A stretch of 64,000 nt of DNA from positions 62,001 to 126,000 of the forward strand of contig JASAOM010001073.1 of NCBI GenBank assembly GCA_030849085.1, given 5' to 3'. The notes below the pieces were generated by a model. It worked only from the letters and a program-made list of their open reading frames with translations. It had not been told where the DNA came from and did no database searches. Source of the DNA: Borovskyia barvae (Eukaryota; Euglenozoa; Kinetoplastea; Trypanosomatida; Trypanosomatidae). Within the stretch, counting starts at the first letter, position 1, and every line of letters starts with the position of its first letter. Both the position numbers and the translations under genes were made by a program. This document shows, piece after piece, positions 20,119 through 28,942 of this stretch.

Positions 20119-22027
20119 GTACAGCGGTAGGCAGACATTAAAGAGGCTCGCCATCTCGCTTTTCGGCCACTGCTGCGTCTTTCGGATGCCCGTGGAGGTC
20201 GCGTGAAGCTCTTTCGAATGGCGGGTGCGGTGCTGGGGAGGAGAGTACCGAGGTGCCAGGATAGCTGAAGGGGTAAGCAAAGACGTGGGAAGACCGGCGT
20301 CTGCGTTGGGCAATGCCCCGTGCTCTCATCGTTTTGACCGGATTGGCCGGCAAATTGTGCCGAAGAAGAGGATCGCCCATCTTTCCGTGCTCCGTCTCCT
20401 CCTTTTCCCCCAGGCCAACCACACCGTTACACGATAGCTGACGCATGAACCCCCTTGGCCTCACCCGATGCCACCCTGCCTTTTATTATGATGATGCCGC
20501 CCTTCAAAAGGGGAAAAACTAGGAAAGAGGAGCTTCGTTCCCGGGAAGTTTATCTCTCGCTACACATAGAGACAATTGGAGAGAGAGAGAGAGAGAGAGC
20601 GGCGCGTGCTTTTGGCGTTTTCCCCATCTCGGGTTTGTTCGCATTGGGCCCTCTTCCCTCACACACACCTTTTTTTTTCTTGAAAAGGGGGTAAATGGTT
20701 CTTCATTTCAATAAGAAAGTGAGGAAATACAAGTTCACTTTTGTGTTTTCGTCTTCTTCTCTCACTTTTTCCGTTCTAACCTCTCTTCCCCACCATCCCC
20801 CCTCACAAACGGTCGCAGGAAGACATACATACTCGTAATGAAAAAGGTACTTCGCGGGTGACAGGTGGGCAACGAGTAGCAACCTGATGTATGATGACCG
20901 TTGCATACTCAGGATGCTTCCCTCGGCGTCACAGGTGACGGTGACTTTATCATGGCTTCTTCTAACTATCCATTTTTTCGTATGTTTGAGAGTGGTAAAA
21001 CATTTGGTCGTCGCTTCGGCTGGCTTCGGCTCCCAAAAGCAAATAATAAAAGGAAAGAAACATGTGCGCTACGCGAGGGGAGTCGTATCATCATGGAGGG
21101 TGGAGGTGGGGGAGATGAGAGGTACAAGTTGCGGTGTATGTGTTGCTGTGTGTGTGTGTGTGTGTTTATGCAACAATGTTTAACATCAATAACGGCGGAT
21201 GGGGTTTTCAGTACGCGGTTCAGCGCGGCGCCATGTCTCGCATAGACACCGCTCCTCCGTCCCCCCTCTTTTCCCCCTCTCTCGACCTGTTCCGTGGAAT
21301 TCGAACCACCTCTTCGCCTTCGCCGGTCCCCCCCCCCACACACACACACGTGGTGCTCATCACACGCCATGTTTACGATGTCTTCTCTGTTTGCCCATTA
21401 CCCCTGAATGGATTTGATGTACATCGGAGGTACCCCAACGCTTTCTCTCTTTCCTGCGCGTTTTGGGACGCCTCTCTTACTGGAGTAGTTATGATCCTGG
21501 TGGCATCGTGCTGCACGACCGCGCGTGTGGTGACCTTTTCCCTCCTATTGGTCAAAGCGTATCTTCCCTCTCTCTATTTTCTCTCTTCCTTCTTCTCCGC
21601 GCGATACACGCATGGCCGTACTGTTCCCCGTGTGTCTCTTGACTTTTTTTTTGGTGGGGGCGAAATGGGTGGGGCTGCTGCTTCACCTCCCGGTGAAACG
21701 TGAACGTATACATACACATACACATATATATATATGAATGTATATATGCATCTGTCAATCCTCGTGCAACACGGGGAGTTCCTTACATTCTTACGCGAAC
21801 CGTTTTCAGCGCAACTCCCTCCCCAAAAGCTCACCTCCCAAAAAACTTATCAAAGAAAGATATCCTAATCGACAAACAAATTTTCTATAAATATATATCT
21901 TGTAACACGTGGGGTTCCCTCCTGGTTTTCTTCTTCCCCTCTTCGAATATAGTTTCTGTTCCTTCTCACCGCTTTTTGCGAGTTGAATTGTACGGCTCCC
22001 ATCGCTCCTCTGCATCAACAGCGAATC
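20119..22027. other. Intergenic between PGKB and PGKC
   Basis: No supported gene. It contains a GA run (about 20579-20600), a GT run (about 21146-21168), short TA tracts near 21724-21750, and pyrimidine-rich sequence before PGKC. Upstream of 22014 it does not resemble the region upstream of PGKB. Confidence 0.7.
21930..22021 (+). promoter_or_regulatory. SL trans-splice acceptor region for PGKC
   Basis: Pyrimidine-rich sequence ends in CAACAG (AG at 22020-22021), six nucleotides before the ATG, as in PGKB. Earlier AGs (for example after AATAT near 21951) are alternatives, so the leader length is less certain than for PGKB. Confidence 0.6.
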
Positions 22028-23275
22028 ATGTCCCTCGCCCCTAAGAAGAGCATCGATGATGCCCAGGTGAAGGGCAAGAAGGTCCTCATCCGCGTGGATT
22101 TCAATGTCCCCGTTAAGGGTGGCGAGATCACCAACGACTTCCGCATCCGCTCTGCCCTGCCGACGATCCAGAAGGTGCTGAAGGAGGGCGGCTCGTGCAT
22201 CCTGATGAGCCACCTGGGCCGTCCGAAGGGTGCCAAGATGAGCGACCCGAAGCCGGAGAAGGGCGTTCGTGGGTACGAGGAGGCGGCGACGCTGCGCCCG
22301 GTTGCGGTGCGGTTGTCCAAGCTGCTGGGCAAGGAGGTGGAGTTTGCGCCGGACTGCCTCGACGCGGCTTCGTACGCAGCGAAGCTGAAGAGCGGCGATG
22401 TGCTGTTGCTGGAGAACGTGCGGTTCTACGCGGAGGAGGGCAGCAAGAAGGAGGAGGAGCGCGACGCGATGGCGAAGGTGCTTGCATCGTACGGTGACGT
22501 GTACGTGAGCGACGCCTTCGGTACTGCGCACCGCGACAGTGCGACTATGACGGGCATTCCGAAGGTGCTGGGTGCGGGCTTCGCTGGCTACCTGATGGAG
22601 AAGGAGATCAACTATTTCGCGCGCGTGCTGAACAACCCCCCGCGCCCGCTGGTGGCGATCGTCGGTGGCGCGAAGGTGAGCGACAAGATCCAACTGCTGG
22701 ACAACATGCTGGGCCGCATCAACTACCTGGTGATCGGCGGTGCGATGGCGTACACGTTCCAGAAAGCCAAGGGCCACAAGATCGGCATCTCGATGTGCGA
22801 GGAGGACAAGCTGGACCTCGCCAGGTCGCTGCTCCAAAAGGCGCAGGAGCGTGGGGTCCAGGTCTTCCTGCCCGTGGACCACGTGTGCAACACGGAGTTC
22901 AAGGCGGTGGACTCGCCGCTGGTGACGGAGAGTGTGGACATCCCGGACGGGTCCATGGCGCTGGACATCGGCCCGAAGACGATTCGCATGTACGAGGAGG
23001 TGATTGCTCGCTGCAAGAGCGCCATCTGGAACGGCCCCATGGGCGTGTTTGAGATGCCGTGCTACTCGAAGGGTACGTTTGCTGTTGCGAAGGCGATGGG
23101 GAACAGGACGCAGAAGGAGGGGCTCATGAGCATCATCGGTGGTGGCGACAGTGCGAGCGCTGCTGAGCTGAGCGGTGAGGCGAAGAACATGTCGCACGTG
23201 TCCACCGGTGGTGGTGCTTCGCTGGAGCTACTGGAGGGCAAGTCGCTGCCCGGTGTCACTATCCTCACTGATAAG
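22014..23275 (+). repeat. Direct repeat, copy 2 (PGKC body; pairs with 18851-20112)
   Basis: Second copy of the 1262-bp block shared with PGKB. Identity stops after codon 416, where PGKB reads Glu-stop and PGKC continues into its C-terminal extension. Confidence 0.95.
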
Positions 23276-23470
23276 AACGCGGAACTAACAGGACTGACGG
23301 ACGACTGCGCTTGTGGCCCCGTGTGCCCGTGCTCTGAGAGTACCCCTGAGACTCACGGTGATGCTCCCCTCGGTGGCGCTTCGATCGTGATGGAGATCAT
23401 TAAGATTCTCGGCGCAGTGCTGGTGGGCGTGCTCATCGGCCGTCGTATGGGTGCGAAGCTCCTTCAGTAA
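22028..23470 (+). CDS. PGKC: Phosphoglycerate kinase C (glycosomal)
   Basis: The product is 480 aa. Residues 1-416 match PGKB. Residues 417-480 form a unique 64-aa tail: a Cys-rich segment (CACGPVCPC), an acidic/polar linker, then a hydrophobic, possibly membrane-active stretch of about 17 residues (ILGAVLVGVLIG) ending GRRMGAKLLQ. A long C-terminal extension is the known hallmark of Leishmania and Crithidia glycosomal PGKC. The enzyme regenerates ATP inside glycosomes. There is no canonical SKL-type PTS1, so the tail itself is the presumed targeting and/or membrane signal. An in-frame ATG exists upstream (21983), but it lies before the splice acceptor. The ATG at 22028 matches the PGKB start exactly. 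Confidence 0.97.
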   Translation: MSLAPKKSIDDAQVKGKKVLIRVDFNVPVKGGEITNDFRIRSALPTIQKVLKEGGSCILMSHLGRPKGAKMSDPKPEKGVRGYEEAATLRPVAVRLSKLLGKEVEFAPDCLDAASYAAKLKSGDVLLLENVRFYAEEGSKKEEERDAMAKVLASYGDVYVSDAFGTAHRDSATMTGIPKVLGAGFAGYLMEKEINYFARVLNNPPRPLVAIVGGAKVSDKIQLLDNMLGRINYLVIGGAMAYTFQKAKGHKIGISMCEEDKLDLARSLLQKAQERGVQVFLPVDHVCNTEFKAVDSPLVTESVDIPDGSMALDIGPKTIRMYEEVIARCKSAIWNGPMGVFEMPCYSKGTFAVAKAMGNRTQKEGLMSIIGGGDSASAAELSGEAKNMSHVSTGGGASLELLEGKSLPGVTILTDKNAELTGLTDDCACGPVCPCSESTPETHGDAPLGGASIVMEIIKILGAVLVGVLIGRRMGAKLLQ

Positions 23471-24775
23471 CGTCTTAGCAGAGGTAGGGCTGAGCATCGG
23501 AAGAGGAAAAGAGAGAGGGGGCAGAGAGGCTACTTTCTCTCCCTCTCTCCTCTCCACTTTCTCTGCCTCCCTTGTTTGCTGGGGTACCGAGTATATTCGT
23601 GAAATCCCGTCGAAGGGAAATGGGGAAGCCAAGAGAGAGGCGGTAGTATGGCGCTGTCGACGTCTTGCCTCCCTTTTTTATATTTTGGGGGGCATCGAGC
23701 TCCCTCACTGTTTCCTTCGACCGCCTTCACAGCAGGGGGCACTCTAAAAGCCGAAAGACACCGGCATGAAGCTTCGTGTCATCCGTCTCCGCCTTCACCC
23801 CTTACTCGTTCGTTTCTCCGTCCTGCGTGAGTGTATGTGTACGTTTGGACTTCACTGGCAAAGCAATCAAAAGTAGCTTTTTTTTCTTTTCTGCGAGGGA
23901 AAAGGTATATACATATATATATATATATATATTATGGAGGTGTGTGTGCGCATGCCTCTTTGTTTGATTCGTTCTTCTTCTTTTCGGTGTTGTTGTTCTC
24001 GTTCTTTGATGTGCGGTCTTCTAATTTTTTTCTTTTGTACGTTTGGAAAAAAAAGCAGTAAGGCGGCGATTGTGGTGGTGGCAGCTGGGCTCTCCCTCCT
24101 CTCTTCCCCTTCCCCCTCCCTCCCTCCACACACACACACACACATACGTACAAGCGGGCACGCGAGCATCTCAATCTAGCAGAGAGAGAGAAAGAGAGTG
24201 ACACTCTCCTTCGGTCCTCAGTTTGATTTCACCCGGCCCGCATCACCTCTCTTTTCTGAGTGCTTCTCCTCTTCTTTTATCATGTGATGCTTTGCATTTC
24301 CCTGTACGGGTCGTTTTGTATGTTCTGCAGTTTGGTTACGGGCAGTAACACGTCGCGAGCCTGGAAACGAGTCGCCCAAGGAGATACAGAAATGAAACGT
24401 TAAAGCTAATCAAATGAGAGAAATCGCACCAGAACAGACCCTTGTGGAAAGCTGAATGTCAGTGAAGGTATCATCGATGGTCATCCCCCTGCTCTCCTCG
24501 TCCTTCCTTTCTTTCCCTGACTTACATGCTCGAAAAAGACAAAGGGAAAAGAGATTTGAGGCAAGGGTGCTGGTGGGTGGGTAGCGGCTTTTTTCATAAT
24601 GTGGGGCGGTCGTTTCACATTGCACTCAGGTGGAAAACGAGAGAGAAAGCACTTACTATTACGATTTTTTCACGTGCATGTGTGCAGTTTTCGCTATTTT
24701 AGTAAAGGAGGCTCATTCGCAATGCCAAAGAAAAACGTTCCAACTTCTATCAAGTTCTCTCTCTCTCTCTCTCTC

Positions 24776-24782
<7 letters not shown>

Positions 24783-24818
<36 letters not shown>
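24783..24818. repeat. (TA)18 microsatellite
   Basis: Uninterrupted TA run preceded by (CT)n. It is one of about ten TA runs in the intergenic DNA of this window and the longest of them. Confidence 0.95.
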
Positions 24819-24821
<3 letters not shown>

Positions 24822-25504
24822 TACGAGGGGGCCCAGTCGGAGGGTTCCACCTTCCCGTTCGGAGGCGAATTGAAATGTCTCATTGGGCCCGTCATGGCGG
24901 CTATTCGGGGGACCTCCAGGCACTGTCGAGAGAGTTCGATTGCAAACTGTTTTCTGTTTCCCTGAGCGAGACAACCGGGATGGATGGAGGGCCTTGGTTG
25001 AGCAGTTTGTCAAACCGGCGGGTGAATTTCTTGCACCCACGAACCGTGACGCGGAGTGGAGTCCGAAGAACGGCAGAAGAGCGCAAGAAAAATACGCAAA
25101 GGAGAGAGAAAAATAAAATAACTTAATCCTTCTCAGTGGTTTGCAAGGTTGGCGAGGTGCATGCTGTGAGTGGCTGTCAACAGGACTTCCTCCTCTTGCT
25201 CCATGTTCATGCTTCTTCCTTCTCTGGAAAAGGCAAGACTTGCTTCCACCATTGATTCTATTTCCCCTAACTCCTCCGCCTTTCCGCAACGGTATCCGCA
25301 CTGCTCCTTTTGCAACGTTCCACGGCCTACTTCATCCTTATGCACACGGCGCTTTCTTTGCCTTTTCGAAATGATGGCAAGAAAGGGGCATCACCCTTTC
25401 CCCCTACAACCCCGGTGCTGTCTTATCCGTAGCGGAACACCCAAACGGAAGCGCAAACGCACGTACGTTTGACATTGCAGAATTATCTCCTCCGTCTGTG
25501 GCCC

Positions 25505-25579
25505 TCCACGCCCCCTTCTCTCCTTTTTTGCGTTTTCTCTTTTGAGGGGGCTCGTCTTCTTCTCGACTCCACCCAACAG
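25505..25579 (+). promoter_or_regulatory. Likely SL trans-splice acceptor for the K+ channel gene
   Basis: A T/C-rich tract is followed by AG at 25545-25546 and again at 25578-25579. Either would place the first ATG at 25613, and so argue against the longer frame that opens with TTG at 25469. Confidence 0.6.
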
Positions 25580-25612
25580 AAGCCTGCCGGGGGGCCTCCT
25601 CGTACGTCCCTC

Positions 25613-28600
25613 ATGCCGCTCCATGATGGCCACCTCGACGGTCCGTTGCCGCCCCACAGCTCCGCTTTCTCCGCCTACGATCCCTTGGGTGATGCTGCCA
25701 ATGGCGAGGAATATGGGCAGCCGATTGACCTGACCGTGTCGCACCGCCCTCACAATCAAAATTTGCCGCCACTGAAGCGGTACTGGCGCACCCGCAGTGC
25801 CCGTCGAAATCGTTCGCAGCTGAACGAGATAACTGAAGTGCAAAATACGCTGCACCCGAAGAAGAGCGTGGCCCGAGCCAACGGGGGCCCTAAGCCCCAC
25901 ACGGAGCAAGACTTCACCTACATTTCTGGGCCCAAGTACTTCTTTCAGCAATTTGTGCGGCAATATCCTATCGCTGCCTTCTTCGTCTGGACCTTTCTCT
26001 TTGTGGTGGAGTTGGCGATGGTTATACTGTACATTGTTCAGTCGACGATCAGCTACAATGTGACGTGGGTGCACTACGATACGCATGAGTACAGCAACTG
26101 GTTTTACGCTCGTGTCGCGCTCTCCGTGGTGTCCCTCGTACAGCTTTTTTTCGCCTACTCGCTCAGCGTGCTGACCATCACGGTGGTGCTCATCACCTCC
26201 ATCTATCAAATCGTGCTGTTCTTCGTCTCACTCACGCCACGTCTGGGGTGGGTGAGCCGCATGTACGTGCCCTATTTCATGCGGTGTTGGCCGATGCGCC
26301 AGTATTTTCTTTTTATCTTAGATTCTGTGGCGCTCATGATGCCCCGGAACCGCAAACTCGACCTGCTCCGACTCGCTGCCGGCCCCCTGACCCTCTTTAT
26401 CTGCATGGTGTTCAGCGCATCCGGCTTCTTCCGGATCGATCAGTGTTTCCAAGGCTATCCTATGAATGTGGCGGTGTCCATTTATTTTGTGGTGGTCACT
26501 GTCTCGACTGTCGGCTTTGGTGACGTCACACCCAAGACGCCCGATGGGAAAGCCATCACCATCGTGATTATTTTCGTGTTCATTGCCAAAATGCCAACCT
26601 TCATTCGCGTGATCCGATCCACCGCAAAGATCTTGAAAGCGTACCGCTCTTACACAGGGCGGAAAAATCATTTCATCGTGTACGGCAGCGTGACGCGGGA
26701 GGAAGTCATCTCGATCCTTGACGAGGTCTTTTGTCTCTACCCCATGAAGTCGGTGTGCTTCTGCAACAAGGAATTTTCTCCAGATGTGCTCGCCATCGGC
26801 CGCCACCCCACGTATCGGCTGCGAAGTAAATTTCTTGTCATGGACATGCTGGACGCCTTTGCGCTTCGACGGATGCGCGCCAAGGATGCGGCAGCTGTCA
26901 TCATCTTTCCTGTTCGCGAAGGCTATTCCTCTCGTGTCGACGACGATGTTATGCTGACCGCAATCATTTTCGAACGTATCGTTCCTAGGGTGCCGCAGTA
27001 CATCTGGTTGCGCTACGGGCTGCACGCCAAGCTGTTGAAGGGACATCGCTCGTGTGTCATCGATGAACACATGAAGAAGAACATAATGGCGAGCGCGCTG
27101 CTACTGCCTGGTATCGTGCCTTTTCTGGTGAATCTCGTTCGGACGGCGTGGGCGGAGGGTGTCGAGCCGCCGGCGCTCTGGACGGAGAACTGTATCGAGG
27201 ACTGGCAAAGCCAATATGAGTACAGCCGTCGTAACGTGATCAGCACGTGCCCGGTGCCCAAGCGGTTTGTCGGTGTCCCACTGGGGCAGGTGGTCGCCAG
27301 CTATAAATATCGAGATGTTCTTATCGTAGGAGTGGAGGAGCACTCGCGCCGGCTCATGCGATTCGAACTAAACTACCGGCTGGAAGATGAGGATGTGTTG
27401 ATTACGGTATATGAGCGTTCGCGCAATAGCCTCTCGCGTGCGCTGGAGGAATTCACATCAGAGGGTCCACTCAATGAATCCACGCGAGAGAAGTATAAGG
27501 CTCGCTTCCGTCAGGGCCTCAACGACGAGGAGGTACTCCACGAAAACATGAACACCTCCTTCGTATTTTATCCCTACAACCCCTCTGCCTCTTCGGGGGA
27601 CTTGACAGCTCTGCAACCGACGGTTACGAACGGCAGCCACGACGGCAACGAACCAAGTGACGGGGCGAAGTCAGTCTCGGAGGAGGAGAAAGCCGAAGAG
27701 AAAGAGTCGGTGGAGGCGCTACGACGAGTTCTTGTAAGCATCCCCAACGTGACGCATTTGCCACGCAACGTTCCTTTGGCCTCTCTCCCTTTCTCACGGA
27801 AGGCCGTTGCTCACATTACTCACCTCACGCGTCGGCACAACGGTCTTCTATCGGATCCCTTCATGTCGGCAGCGGAGCGTGCAGAAACTTTAAATACCAT
27901 AACGGACCAAATCAATGCCGCGCTGTGTGATGCAGCCGACGCTATGCTGGTTGCTAACCTCGATAAGGGACAACCTAGCGCGGAGCTGAAGCACCAAGAC
28001 GAGGAGGTGTTCCTTTTCATCGATCAAACTAGCTCTATCCTTCGCAAGACGAGCACTTCCGTGTATGAGGATGTGATTTCGCAGACCATTGCACAGTATG
28101 AGCTATATGTCATGATGCAGTGCATCTGCGCCGTTCACGCGCACTCAAGGCTGACGCTGCTGACGTTGCGAAGGTATCCCGCAGCATTTCTCCAGTCGTG
28201 GGAGCAGATCTTTGACGCCCCCCTACGCTATATTCGTGGCCAAGGATCGTTGGACTCGCACCTCAACTACGCCCTCACCGCAGACACGGATGTGTCGAGG
28301 GTGCGAGGGATTCTTCTTTACTGCTCCCAAATGGGCCCGCGTGACTTTGGTGATGTGCCGATCTTCTCCGTCGAAGACAGCGTACGCGATTTGCTCGAGT
28401 GGAATGAACAGGCGCGTGGGGAGCTCTGCGGAGCTCCTGAGCAGAACATCGTCGTTGAGTTGCAGTCATTCCTGTCCTCCATCAAGGTAGCCCCCTTTCA
28501 TTCAGACCCTGCCTGGCGTTTGCGAGGCGAGATTAATTTCCAAGATGCGCTGGCCTTCATGATGGGCCGAAGCTTTTCCTCCAACATGCTGCTGACCATC

Positions 28601-28942
28601 CTCATTCACAGCCATCGTGATTCGCGCATTATCAATTTTTTCGAGATGGTGCTGAACCTCACGTCCACCGCGGAGATGTTTGACAAGGCGGTGTGGACCA
28701 ACCGCACGGCGGAGTCGCAAACACTCTTCAAGTTGTGTGGCAATCACGCCCTTCACTTCAAAACGTTTGGAGACGCATTCGAGTTTTTACTTTCGAAGCG
28801 GCAGTGTGTTGCCATCGGTGTTTTTCGATTGTTTCCGGCGCGGGCGAATCTCACTGGCACTCCCCGCTATTTTGTGACGAACCCGCCGCTTTGCATGCCG
28901 CTACTGGTGGAGGACATTATCTACTGCTTAGACGGAGGATAA
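25613..28942 (+). CDS. BK/Slo-like potassium channel (CAKC-type subunit)
   Basis: The product is 1109 aa. The N-terminus (about 1-110) is cytosolic and Pro/charged-rich. Hydrophobic segments follow from about 120 to 340. They end in a re-entrant pore helix with the K+ selectivity filter TVGFGD (299-304) and a final transmembrane helix (ITIVIIFVFIAKM). The S4-like region is only weakly charged (MPRNRKLDLLRL), so voltage sensing may be poor. From about 345 onward an RCK-type Rossmann domain begins (HFIVYGSVTREEVISILDEVF), followed by a long C-terminal region, the Slo/BK layout. Trypanosoma brucei has a related heteromeric channel (CAKC) needed for K+ transport and viability. A Glu-rich low-complexity linker lies near 690-705. 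Ca2+ gating is not evident from sequence alone. The start follows two candidate acceptors at 25546 and 25579. Confidence 0.93.
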   Translation: MPLHDGHLDGPLPPHSSAFSAYDPLGDAANGEEYGQPIDLTVSHRPHNQNLPPLKRYWRTRSARRNRSQLNEITEVQNTLHPKKSVARANGGPKPHTEQDFTYISGPKYFFQQFVRQYPIAAFFVWTFLFVVELAMVILYIVQSTISYNVTWVHYDTHEYSNWFYARVALSVVSLVQLFFAYSLSVLTITVVLITSIYQIVLFFVSLTPRLGWVSRMYVPYFMRCWPMRQYFLFILDSVALMMPRNRKLDLLRLAAGPLTLFICMVFSASGFFRIDQCFQGYPMNVAVSIYFVVVTVSTVGFGDVTPKTPDGKAITIVIIFVFIAKMPTFIRVIRSTAKILKAYRSYTGRKNHFIVYGSVTREEVISILDEVFCLYPMKSVCFCNKEFSPDVLAIGRHPTYRLRSKFLVMDMLDAFALRRMRAKDAAAVIIFPVREGYSSRVDDDVMLTAIIFERIVPRVPQYIWLRYGLHAKLLKGHRSCVIDEHMKKNIMASALLLPGIVPFLVNLVRTAWAEGVEPPALWTENCIEDWQSQYEYSRRNVISTCPVPKRFVGVPLGQVVASYKYRDVLIVGVEEHSRRLMRFELNYRLEDEDVLITVYERSRNSLSRALEEFTSEGPLNESTREKYKARFRQGLNDEEVLHENMNTSFVFYPYNPSASSGDLTALQPTVTNGSHDGNEPSDGAKSVSEEEKAEEKESVEALRRVLVSIPNVTHLPRNVPLASLPFSRKAVAHITHLTRRHNGLLSDPFMSAAERAETLNTITDQINAALCDAADAMLVANLDKGQPSAELKHQDEEVFLFIDQTSSILRKTSTSVYEDVISQTIAQYELYVMMQCICAVHAHSRLTLLTLRRYPAAFLQSWEQIFDAPLRYIRGQGSLDSHLNYALTADTDVSRVRGILLYCSQMGPRDFGDVPIFSVEDSVRDLLEWNEQARGELCGAPEQNIVVELQSFLSSIKVAPFHSDPAWRLRGEINFQDALAFMMGRSFSSNMLLTILIHSHRDSRIINFFEMVLNLTSTAEMFDKAVWTNRTAESQTLFKLCGNHALHFKTFGDAFEFLLSKRQCVAIGVFRLFPARANLTGTPRYFVTNPPLCMPLLVEDIIYCLDGG

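Larger units (their letters stand above)
23471..25612. other. Intergenic
   Basis: No supported gene in 2.1 kb. It contains polypurine/polypyrimidine inverted segments just after the PGKC stop (about 23500-23570), a TA run near 23905-23932, a CA run near 24127-24145 and a long (TA)18 at 24783-24818. A 175-codon frame at 24599-25126 is low-complexity and was rejected. Confidence 0.65.

Noticed and set aside
24599-25126. 175-codon plus-strand frame spanning a (TA)18 repeat
   Set aside because: It translates the microsatellite into an Ile/Tyr repeat, starts at an unclear codon and has no family match.
25469-25612. N-terminal extension of the K+ channel
   Set aside because: Begins with TTG, and likely acceptors lie inside it. 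ATG at 25613 is preferred.
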